Under the pieces are notes generated by a model that did not search any database, was not told the origin of the DNA, and saw only the letters and a program-made list of their open reading frames with translations. From positions 1-64,000 of the forward strand of contig JAFLUB010000002.1 of the NCBI GenBank assembly GCA_022509025.1: 64,000 bases of DNA, in the 5' to 3' direction. A program made the position numbers and the translations under genes. Of the stretch, positions 46,831 to 55,058 are shown piece by piece (position 1 is the stretch's first letter; each line of letters begins with the position of its first letter). The stretch comes from Oscillospiraceae bacterium. Its GTDB lineage: Bacteria > Bacillota > Clostridia > UBA1381.

Positions 46831-47943
46831 ATGAAAAGTCTTTTTTCATCTACTGAGCCATCAAAAAATACGATTATCGGTAAAAAGAGAAGCAGTGAGC
46901 AGACAACTCTTCCTACCGACGTACTGATACCGTTCCCCGACCAACCGTTTGAACTGTATAGTGGTGAACGTAAAGCAAATATGCTCGACAGTATACGAGA
47001 ATACGGCATTTTAAATCCTATTCTCGTCCGAGAGCTTGACACAGGCGAATATCAGATATTATCAGGGCATAATAGATGGACTTGCGCCCGTGAGCTTGAT
47101 TTTGCAGAAGTCCCGGTTATCATACTTAGGGATATAACTGATGATGAGGCTTTAATGCTTGTTCTGGACAGCAATATCCAACAGCGCGGCATTTCGGATA
47201 TGCCTATATCAAAGCAAGCTCGAATTTACGCGATGGACGTTGCAGTAAACAAGCGTCAGGGCAAACGCAGCGACATTATAAATGAAATTGAAAGCAATTT
47301 AAAAATACTTAATAATGGAACTGCAGATACTTTGTATCAGGGTGGTACAAAGTTAGATACAATTTCGGACGTGGGAAACAAATACGGTGTATCCCGTATG
47401 ACCATAACAAGATTTATTCGTATAGATATGCTATGCAATAGTTTGAAAGTACATATTGATACAGAACGAATAGGAGTATTAGCAGGTGTACAACTTTCTT
47501 ATTTATCGACAGTTGAACAAGAATTTACAGCAGACGCGCTTGATGAAAATAAGTATAAGCTTTCGGAAAGTAAGGCGAAGCAGATGCGTACTTTGTCAGC
47601 GAACAACGCGCTTACCGATAATGTGATTATTCAGATACTTGAAGGGAGTTATAACAAAAAAGTGAAATCGGACGACAATATAAAACCTTGTCCGTTCTGT
47701 GGTGCAATACTTTCGGCTTATCGGGAAGTTATGATTGTACACTCTGTACAAAGCGAAGATTATTCGAATATGAGGCTTGAACATGGACGATTTCTCGGTT
47801 CAGATAAATATTTTGCGGTACATTGTATCAAATGCGGAGCTATCGGACAACGCGCTCCTGAAAAGGAATTAGCAAAAAAATTATGGAATGCCAGAGGATG
47901 TAAGGAACACGAAAGACTTATGCCGATTAAGATGGAGGACTGA
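46831..47943 (+). CDS. ParB/Noc-like protein with C-terminal Lar-like zinc-ribbon
   Basis: 'IREYGILNPILVRELDTGEYQILSGHNRWTCARELDFAEVPVII'; C-terminal 'IKPCPFCGAIL...YFAVHCIKCGAIG...AKKLWNAR'. Confidence 0.9.
   Translation: MKSLFSSTEPSKNTIIGKKRSSEQTTLPTDVLIPFPDQPFELYSGERKANMLDSIREYGILNPILVRELDTGEYQILSGHNRWTCARELDFAEVPVIILRDITDDEALMLVLDSNIQQRGISDMPISKQARIYAMDVAVNKRQGKRSDIINEIESNLKILNNGTADTLYQGGTKLDTISDVGNKYGVSRMTITRFIRIDMLCNSLKVHIDTERIGVLAGVQLSYLSTVEQEFTADALDENKYKLSESKAKQMRTLSANNALTDNVIIQILEGSYNKKVKSDDNIKPCPFCGAILSAYREVMIVHSVQSEDYSNMRLEHGRFLGSDKYFAVHCIKCGAIGQRAPEKELAKKLWNARGCKEHERLMPIKMED
47329..47353. promoter_or_regulatory. ICE palindrome site B, within parB
   Basis: ACTTTGTATCAGGGTGGTACAAAGT; reverse complement ACTTTGTACCACCCTGATACAAAGT. 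Confidence 0.75.
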
Positions 47944-47946
47944 AAA

Positions 47947-48141
47947 ATGGATTATAAAAATTGCAAGTATTGAACATTTAATGATGGAAACGATAATCCC
48001 AACCGCTATTATTGTTGTCACTTGCAAAATCCGAACCTCGTTAATCATACAGCCTCGTCTACTTTGATTTGTAAAACAGAACGGCACAGTACGGATATGA
48101 CGCGAAAGCGAACACCAAAATGGTGTCCCAAAAAGGTGTAA
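47947..48141 (+). pseudogene. Small Cys-rich protein interrupted by in-frame TGA at codon 9
   Basis: MDYKNCKY*TFNDGNDNPNRYYCCHLQNPNLVNHTASSTLICKTERHSTDMTRKRTPKWCPKKV*. Confidence 0.5.
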
Positions 48142-48206
48142 AGAACACGAACAACTTATGTCAGAGCTGTAAAACAAAGGGGAAATAAAAAGGAGGGTTA
48201 CATGGT

Positions 48207-48395
48207 ATGTTTAAAAGATGTATAAATATTTTGAAGAGAGTTTTTGCGGTTAGTCCATATAACAGCTGTTATTCACACATGGAAAAAGCAGGTAGAGCTG
48301 ACTTTGGATTTTGTGAAGGAAGAGAGCTTGACGGGACTCTTGATGTTGCATGTCGAAGTTGTATATATAAATATCCGCGCTCGATACAAGGATGA
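48207..48395 (+). CDS. Small Cys-containing hypothetical protein
   Basis: RBS aaggaggg upstream; 62 aa. Confidence 0.45.
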   Translation: MFKRCINILKRVFAVSPYNSCYSHMEKAGRADFGFCEGRELDGTLDVACRSCIYKYPRSIQG

Positions 48396-48401
48396 ATAAA
48401 A

Positions 48402-48521
48402 GTGAAAGAAGTTGATAAAGCCTGTCCTAATTGTCATAGACTTATGAAATCAGCCGTTATAAAAGACAAAAATGTATGGATATGCATACGCTGTGGCATA
48501 AAAACGGAGGTAGATGAATAA
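48402..48521 (+). CDS. 39-aa zinc-ribbon-like protein
   Basis: VKEVDKACPNCHRLMKSAVIKDKNVWICIRCGIKTEVDE: two CxxC knuckles; overlaps start of next ORF. Confidence 0.5.
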   Translation: MKEVDKACPNCHRLMKSAVIKDKNVWICIRCGIKTEVDE

Positions 48522-48960
48522 TCGCAGCATAGGTCAGGAGGCAGACAAATCTCTTAACACTATTACTTGCGGCGGCGGTCACTTTGCAGAGGTCAGGGCG
48601 TTTCTTGTCAAGTATTTCAGCACGGGAACGGCAAAGAGTATAAATGAACCTCTTGATACTATCACAACAAAAGACCGTTTCGGACTGGTGACAATCAAAG
48701 GTGAAGAATATGCGATAGTTGATATTGGTATGCGTATGCTTACGCCGCGTGAATTGTATAATGCTCAGGGATTCCCGGATGATTATGAAATTGAGGTATA
48801 TTGCTACGGCAATGCATACCCGAAAACAAAGCAAGTGGCAAGGTGCGGCAACAGCGTACCTCAGCCGTTTGCGATAGCGCTTGTCCGGGCAAATGCGCCA
48901 GAATGGTGCGGTAAAGAGATTAAGACAATGGCAGAGTGTAACCGTGTTGTAGCGGTATAG
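48514..48960 (+). CDS. Truncated C5-cytosine DNA methyltransferase (TRD plus motifs IX-X only)
   Basis: 'PLDTITTKDRFGLVTI...VDIGMRMLTPRELYNAQGFPDDY...QVARCGNSVPQPFAIALVRAN'. Confidence 0.8.
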   Translation: MNNRSIGQEADKSLNTITCGGGHFAEVRAFLVKYFSTGTAKSINEPLDTITTKDRFGLVTIKGEEYAIVDIGMRMLTPRELYNAQGFPDDYEIEVYCYGNAYPKTKQVARCGNSVPQPFAIALVRANAPEWCGKEIKTMAECNRVVAV

Positions 48961-48976
48961 GAGGAAGGAGAATAAG

Positions 48977-49093
48977 GTGAGCGGAATGAAAAATAAAATA
49001 GCATATACAACAATTATATTGTCGCTTATCTGTATAGCGGCTCTATTTGCATACTGTATAGGAATGGTTATGAACCCTACTGCTACATTTTGA
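48977..49093 (+). CDS. 38-aa putative membrane protein
   Basis: VSGMKNKIAYTTIILSLICIAALFAYCIGMVMNPTATF, RBS ggaggaaggag. Confidence 0.4.
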   Translation: MSGMKNKIAYTTIILSLICIAALFAYCIGMVMNPTATF

Positions 49094-49126
49094 TATGAAA
49101 TATAAATAATTGAGGAGAGTTATGAT

Positions 49127-49462
49127 ATGAACAAAGTAAATCTTGTGGGTCGCATAACAGCCGACCCCAAAATAGACATGATTGAAGGCAAAAAGCAAAC
49201 GCGATTTACGGTAGCAATACGCCGTAAATTTTCAAAAAATAAAAAAAACGATATAGACTACATTAGCTGCGTTGCAAAGGGACATAATGCCGAATTTATT
49301 GAACAGCATTTCACAAAAGGCAATAACATTGTAATAGTAGGAGAAATACGTACAAAAAAATATAAGAGCGGAGGACGAATAAATTACTCTACCTCTATCT
49401 TTGTAGAGGAGGTTGATTTTGTCCGCTCAGACGAGGATTTTAAGGCTAATGAAAGGAGTTAG
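49127..49462 (+). CDS. ssb: Single-stranded DNA-binding protein
   Basis: 'MNKVNLVGRITADPKI...QTRFTVAIRRKF...DYISCVAKGHNAEFIEQHFTKGNNIVIVGEIRT'. Confidence 0.9.
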   Translation: MNKVNLVGRITADPKIDMIEGKKQTRFTVAIRRKFSKNKKNDIDYISCVAKGHNAEFIEQHFTKGNNIVIVGEIRTKKYKSGGRINYSTSIFVEEVDFVRSDEDFKANERS

Positions 49463-49466
49463 CGTA

Positions 49467-50435
49467 GTGAACGTATACAAAATAACCGATTTAATTAAAT
49501 GTGATTTTTACAAAATTCCAAAGGCGTTTTACTCAAATCCTAAATACATAAAAATGTCTGCAGAAGCAAAATTAGCGTATGCAATGCTATACGACAGATT
49601 ATCGTTATCACAGAAAAACGGTTGGATAAATGATAGGGGAGAGGTATACCTGACCTTCAAAAGAAAAACTGCTGCGGAAATACTGAATGTCGGAGAGAAA
49701 AAGGTAACGGCTATATTCAAAGAATTATCAGAAAAGGAATTAATTCTTGACGTATGCGTAGGACAAGGCAAGCCTAACCGGATATACATTGTAAAACCCG
49801 AGTTATCCGAGCTGCAGGCAAGAAAATATACAGACAAGGAAAACGATATAGACGCTGAAATTACAGGATGCGGTATGACGGATACAGATGCATCTGAGCG
49901 TGAGGAATACAGCGGCACGAAAAGTGACGGTTCAAGAACCGCGAAAATGACGGTTCAAGAACCGCAAAAACGACGGTTCAAGAACCGCGAAAATGACGGT
50001 TCAAGAACCGCAAAAACAACAGTTCCAGAACAGTCAGAAATGCGCCCTAATAAGACTAATATTAGCCATACTAATTCTAATATCAGTCAGTCAGTAATGA
50101 CGGACAGACAGTTATTTGAAAAAATATTGTCACAATGTCAACTTGAATACTTCGACGAAGAGATACAACATATCTTCTACGACGCTGTTGAAAGACTGTT
50201 CTACTGCAAGGAACTAAACATAGGTTCAAGCGTATTGCCGGGAGAAAATGTCCGGAGCAGATTATGCGAACTTGATTATACGGTTTTGGAAAACGCGCTG
50301 CATAAAATGCACGAGAACAAAAAGGATACTAAAAACCCGACAGGATACGTCATGAGCGTTATATTCAACTGCTTAACCGAGGGATACACAGAAACACATC
50401 TTAACCCGTATCTCAATCATTTACGCAGCGGATAA
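49467..50435 (+). CDS. RepA_N-type replication initiator with DUF6017-like C-terminus
   Basis: 'FYKIPKAFYSNPKYIKMSAEAKLAYAMLYDRLSLSQKNGWINDRGEVYLTFKRKTAAEILNVGEKKV'; GTG start 49467. Confidence 0.85.
   Translation: MNVYKITDLIKCDFYKIPKAFYSNPKYIKMSAEAKLAYAMLYDRLSLSQKNGWINDRGEVYLTFKRKTAAEILNVGEKKVTAIFKELSEKELILDVCVGQGKPNRIYIVKPELSELQARKYTDKENDIDAEITGCGMTDTDASEREEYSGTKSDGSRTAKMTVQEPQKRRFKNRENDGSRTAKTTVPEQSEMRPNKTNISHTNSNISQSVMTDRQLFEKILSQCQLEYFDEEIQHIFYDAVERLFYCKELNIGSSVLPGENVRSRLCELDYTVLENALHKMHENKKDTKNPTGYVMSVIFNCLTEGYTETHLNPYLNHLRSG
49926..50034. repeat. Five 23-bp intragenic iterons (fifth degenerate) within rep
   Basis: GACGGTTCAAGAACCGC at 49926, 49949, 49972, 49995, degenerate at 50018. 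Confidence 0.9.
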
Positions 50436-50779
50436 TATTTAATTATTATTTGTTATATTAATTTTTTTGAGGAGGTGGTATCTGTGCATTTTATGCAAAT
50501 TTGCGGATTAGATATAATTTTTTCTTTTTTATCGACCTCCGCTAAAACAGCCGTCTTAGACGGGCTTTAGCTGTATATAAACAGCAGAATTAACAATATC
50601 ATATTACACAACAAGCCGCTTCTTATGCGGCATACAACACACAAGGACGTTTATACAATAACCGAATTATCCTCGTTTATAGGGGAGGCGGTTTAATTAC
50701 AGTATCCATAGTTTACACATGTTGATGTGATTTGGAGTAAGGTAATTTTTATGTATTACGTTAGGAGTGTGTTATTTTT

Positions 50780-51400
50780 ATGGAAAAATTGCTTTTGTTG
50801 CCGTCACTAAGTAAAATTGAGCAATTAGAGCTTGCAAAACTAGCTCAGCAAGGCGACCAAACTGCAAAGGACAGGCTGGTAATGAGTTGTAGCAGGCTGG
50901 TAAAACAGAGAATTACGAAGCTTGTCAATGAAAATACTTGGTGTTATCCCCAACTTAACCTTATATACGAGGATTTATTAAACTCCGGTATTTCAGGCGT
51001 TTTACGCGCTTTTGAAACATTTGATGTTTCGCGGAATACATCTTTTTCATCGTATGCGTTCTTTTGGATAGATGCATTTCTGCAAAAACAATTAGTCTTA
51101 ATCCGGAAAACATCTTATTCTCTTTCATTGGATGCGCTTGATGAAACTGTCGTGGATGACACCAATGAGGCAAAATTTGACGCGGTGTTCAACAAATTTC
51201 TTTGCAGACAGCTTTTAGCTGTACTTGAAACACGCGAGAGAGAAATCATAGTTTTGTTTTTCGGTCTCGATTGCCGCCGTCATACTTTGAAGGAAATTGG
51301 AGCAAAATTTGGATTTTCTTTTCAATATGCCGGCAAAGTTAAAAAGCGTGCATTACAAAAAATGAGAAACAGCTATAAATATATGCTTAAATGTGCATAA
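50780..51400 (+). CDS. ICE-encoded sigma-70-family sigma factor
   Basis: 'LIYEDLLNSGISGVLRAFETFDVSRNTSFSSYAFFWIDAFLQKQL' and region 4 'REREIIVLFFGLDCRRHTLKEIGAKFGFSFQYAGKVKKRALQKM'. Confidence 0.85.
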   Translation: MEKLLLLPSLSKIEQLELAKLAQQGDQTAKDRLVMSCSRLVKQRITKLVNENTWCYPQLNLIYEDLLNSGISGVLRAFETFDVSRNTSFSSYAFFWIDAFLQKQLVLIRKTSYSLSLDALDETVVDDTNEAKFDAVFNKFLCRQLLAVLETREREIIVLFFGLDCRRHTLKEIGAKFGFSFQYAGKVKKRALQKMRNSYKYMLKCA

Positions 51401-51412
51401 GGAGGGACGAAC

Positions 51413-52807
51413 ATGAACATACAGGAACAAACAGCATCGGAGATAAAAAGGGCAGCATTAGACATGGGAAAAGTTGCTGCGGGAACAGCTCGGCATATAA
51501 CGGAAACAACGTTTAATACCAGTGTGCTGCTGATTAATCTTCTACGTACAGTTGCGCAAAACGGCAAAGCGGACGTTATTAGCGGCGAAACTACGCTTGA
51601 TAAAATGCAGGGTCTTGTAGAAAAAGGTGATTTTCTAAGCTCTGTTGCGGTTGCCGATGAGGATATAGAATTCTATAAATCCGCTATGCAGAAAGAAAAA
51701 ATGGCGTATGTTGTGTTAGATGTTAATAATGACGATTGTAAAAATATCATATATCTGAACAGTGACACGGAAAAATTAAAAAACATAATCTCTCTGCATC
51801 ACGCAAGGGCAGGCATCATGAATGAGATAGAGCCGACCGTATTTCTGCGGCATATTGAGGATAAAAATATTGGTGCTATACGCAATCTGAATGATACTGA
51901 ATTTGAGTTATTCAGAGAAATAGCACAGGAAAAAGATTTAGTTTTTTCTTTTTATCGAAAAGATGACCGTGTAACGGTCTTGTATAATCTGCAGGACAAA
52001 TCCATTGTAAGTGATACCCTAAATACTATGAGTTGGGATATGACAGACAAACACGCAGCGTCAATCCGGAATAAACTCATCATAAAGCGTTCCAACCGAC
52101 ACGAACTCGTAAACGCTATTGAAGGAAATGAGGATTTTTATGCTGTAAATGCCAAAGACAGCGGGAACTATCTTACAATAACCTCTGAGGGTCTTTCATA
52201 TTACAAAAACAACAATGAAATTGTTAAAATTTCCCGCGAAGATAAGTATTTCGCGGATAAAGCAAAAGAAAAGTTTTTGGGAATACAGAACCCTGTCTTA
52301 CTATCCAGAGCTGAATTTGAAGCCCGCCCCGTGGAACGGGAACAAACGATACAAAACCGATATAACATATATTCAGATGATATTGCGGAGGCTGTAAAGA
52401 AATCTCATGAACACCTCAACAATGTCATTGCTAAAATGTCGCTTGACGATGAAAACGAAAACCCCTCGCAGATTTTTGATGATAGCGTATCATATTCCGG
52501 CTATGCCTGGTATGAAAAGCTTACTGATAGCGAGCGCGAGGAGCTTGAAGCGTATATGGAAAAGCTGTCTGACTCTGAATGTGAAGAGCTTGAATCGCAT
52601 ATTGAAAGGTTTTCAGAGTATCGGAGTAAGGTTGAGATCAAAGAAATCCCCGTCAAGGACAGAATTTTGGATAATATCATCCGCGAAGCCGAGCGTAGTA
52701 GGACGGAAGTAAATTCAAAAAATAAACACGCAGCGATATACAACGTGAATACGAGAGCAAGGAGTTTGAAGTATGAAGACAGCAGGAGAAATAAAGCGGA
52801 CATTTAA
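51413..52807 (+). CDS. PcfB/DUF3801-like conjugation accessory protein
   Basis: N-terminal 'GETTLDKMQGLVEKGDFLSSVAVADEDIEFYKSAMQKEKMAYVVL'; immediately upstream of VirD4. Confidence 0.65.
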   Translation: MNIQEQTASEIKRAALDMGKVAAGTARHITETTFNTSVLLINLLRTVAQNGKADVISGETTLDKMQGLVEKGDFLSSVAVADEDIEFYKSAMQKEKMAYVVLDVNNDDCKNIIYLNSDTEKLKNIISLHHARAGIMNEIEPTVFLRHIEDKNIGAIRNLNDTEFELFREIAQEKDLVFSFYRKDDRVTVLYNLQDKSIVSDTLNTMSWDMTDKHAASIRNKLIIKRSNRHELVNAIEGNEDFYAVNAKDSGNYLTITSEGLSYYKNNNEIVKISREDKYFADKAKEKFLGIQNPVLLSRAEFEARPVEREQTIQNRYNIYSDDIAEAVKKSHEHLNNVIAKMSLDDENENPSQIFDDSVSYSGYAWYEKLTDSEREELEAYMEKLSDSECEELESHIERFSEYRSKVEIKEIPVKDRILDNIIREAERSRTEVNSKNKHAAIYNVNTRARSLKYEDSRRNKADI

Positions 52808-54821
52808 ACGTATTTTCTGGATAATTACAGCCGCATATATATTCAGTCTGTTTTTTGGTTTCCATGTTTATAAAATCTATGACGGTAATGTCATTGAAGC
52901 CTGTAACGGAGCATTTGAGCATATGAAAATTGCGCCGCTTGATATATTCCCGTTAAGTCTGGCACCTGTGAAAATGGTTACATATATCTTTGTAATTGCA
53001 CTGCTGCTTCTATTTGCAGAATATAGCCGGCGCAAACAGCTTCGACCGGGCGTAGAACACGGAAGTGCGTCCTGGAACGAAAATATGAAGCAATATAACA
53101 AGAAATATTCATACCCAAAAAACGAGCCTACGGCTGATGAAAGTGCAAGCCCTGAATTTCTGGAAGCCGAGGGCGTTGAAAACTGGGAACCAAACAGAAA
53201 CATGATTTTAACTGATACGGTATTTCTGAATATGGATACCCGAACGACGCTTCTTAATAATAACATAATGGGCGTTGGCGGCTCTGGTTCAGGTAAGACG
53301 CGATTTCTAATAAAACCGAATATTTTACAAGCTAATTGCAGTTATGTTATAACCGACCCTTCGGGTGAAATCCTTGAAGCAACAGGCGAATTCCTGAAAA
53401 AACAAGGCTATGAAATTAAGGTTTTTAATCTTGTTCAAATGGAGCATAGCTGCAGTTACAACCCGTTTGCATATATCCGCAACGAGGAAGGCGTTTTAAC
53501 AATGATAACCGCGCTTATCAAGAACACTACCCCGCCTAATGCCATGCAGTCAGATCCGTTCTGGGAAAAAGCTGAAATTGCGCTTTTACAAGCCTTATGT
53601 TTTTATCTCTATTATGAGTGTAACATTGAGGACAGAAGCTTTTCGAGCGTTATGCGTCTGCTGCGCTGTGCTGAGGTTCGCGATGGACAAGCTGATTATG
53701 TTTCCACACTGGATATAATGTTCAACGATTTGAAAGACAAAAATCCTGAGCATATCGCAGTACGTCAGTACGCAGTATTTAAACAGGCAGCGGGCAAAAC
53801 CGCGCAAAGCATACTTGTTTCCTGTGCGGTACGTCTGACAATATTTAATATGAGGTCAATAGAAAATCTTACAAGCGTAGACAACATTGACTTAGCAAGC
53901 ATAGGTGACAAGCCGACTGCTCTGTTCTGCATAACACCTATTGTTGATACTACATTCAATTTCTTGATCGCTATGATGTACACACAGTTATTTGAAACAT
54001 TGTATTTTCACGCTGAAAACCAATGCAAGGGTAAACGTCTACCCGTACACGTCAGATTTTTATTAGATGAGTTTGCTAATATTGGCACTATTCCCGATTT
54101 TGAGCAGAAATTATCTACAATGCGTAAATATGAAATCAGTTGTACCATAGTACTTCAAAATCTGGCACAGATTAAAACAATGTACAAGGACTCTTGGGAA
54201 ACCATAACAGGTAACTGCGACACCTTTGTATTCTTAGGCGGACAAGAAGAAAGCACGCTTAAATATATCAGCGAAAAACTCGGCAAAGAAACAATAAAAA
54301 CCCAAAATTCAAGTCGTAACTACGGTAGACAGGGCGGCAGCAGTCAGAGCTATAATGCAGCGGGCAGAGAACTTATGACACCTGATGAAATAAGCAAAAT
54401 GAGCACCGCTGAATGTATAGTCTTTATCCGTACAACGCTTCCGTTCAAAAATAAAAAATATAACTATCCGCGTCATGTTAATTACAAATATACAGGTGAC
54501 GCGTCGGACGATATGATTTTTGATGTTACAGACAAAATACATACCCAAGATGTTCGGAGCCTGAACATCTCAGTTATGAATGAAGACTTAGAAGCGTTGT
54601 ATGTAGAGCTTGAAGAGAATGAAATAGAATCTTTGGAAAACAGAAATAAAAACGTCCGTACCAAAACAACAATCGGTAACGATATTGGTGTTCCATGTGT
54701 TATTACGGAAGAAAGAATAAAGGAATTAAATCTTACCGAGGATACCGTCAATGATTTGATTAAATTGGAAAGTGCATTTGCTCCCTTTGACGAGTATGAG
54801 TTAGAGGATATCGAAACTTAA
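52773..54821 (+). CDS. VirD4/TraG-type conjugative coupling protein
   Basis: Two TM N-terminus, Walker A 'GVGGSGSGKTRFLIKPN', 'LLDEFANIGTIPDFEQKLSTMRKYEIS'. Confidence 0.95.
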   Translation: MKTAGEIKRTFKRIFWIITAAYIFSLFFGFHVYKIYDGNVIEACNGAFEHMKIAPLDIFPLSLAPVKMVTYIFVIALLLLFAEYSRRKQLRPGVEHGSASWNENMKQYNKKYSYPKNEPTADESASPEFLEAEGVENWEPNRNMILTDTVFLNMDTRTTLLNNNIMGVGGSGSGKTRFLIKPNILQANCSYVITDPSGEILEATGEFLKKQGYEIKVFNLVQMEHSCSYNPFAYIRNEEGVLTMITALIKNTTPPNAMQSDPFWEKAEIALLQALCFYLYYECNIEDRSFSSVMRLLRCAEVRDGQADYVSTLDIMFNDLKDKNPEHIAVRQYAVFKQAAGKTAQSILVSCAVRLTIFNMRSIENLTSVDNIDLASIGDKPTALFCITPIVDTTFNFLIAMMYTQLFETLYFHAENQCKGKRLPVHVRFLLDEFANIGTIPDFEQKLSTMRKYEISCTIVLQNLAQIKTMYKDSWETITGNCDTFVFLGGQEESTLKYISEKLGKETIKTQNSSRNYGRQGGSSQSYNAAGRELMTPDEISKMSTAECIVFIRTTLPFKNKKYNYPRHVNYKYTGDASDDMIFDVTDKIHTQDVRSLNISVMNEDLEALYVELEENEIESLENRNKNVRTKTTIGNDIGVPCVITEERIKELNLTEDTVNDLIKLESAFAPFDEYELEDIET

Positions 54822-54839
54822 ACAGAGACTTAGGCAATA

Positions 54840-54866
54840 AACTTTGTACCACCGTGTTACAAAGTT
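54840..54866. promoter_or_regulatory. ICE palindrome site C
   Basis: AACTTTGTACCACCGTGTTACAAAGTT. Confidence 0.85.
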
Positions 54867-54955
54867 TAACCACAAAAAATATTTTTGATTCGGGTTGAAA
54901 ACCTCTGTAAACTTTTTACTATGCTTATGTAGAAACTTTGTAAGGAGGGAAATCA

Positions 54956-55012
54956 ATGTTTTTCAGAGCTAAGCGTCTTCGGTTTGGCGGTAATACCCGA
55001 GACCATCCATAA
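54956..55012 (+). CDS. Possible 18-aa leader peptide
   Basis: MFFRAKRLRFGGNTRDHP with AAGGAGGG RBS. Confidence 0.3.
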   Translation: MFFRAKRLRFGGNTRDHP

Positions 55013-55058
55013 CGTAAATGATGAGCCTCAAAAATAAAAAAAGATGGAGGAAGAAAAA

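Noticed and set aside
49926-50034. Possible CRISPR mini-array in rep
   Set aside because: 23-bp period with 6-bp near-constant spacing and intragenic location fits iterons, not spacers
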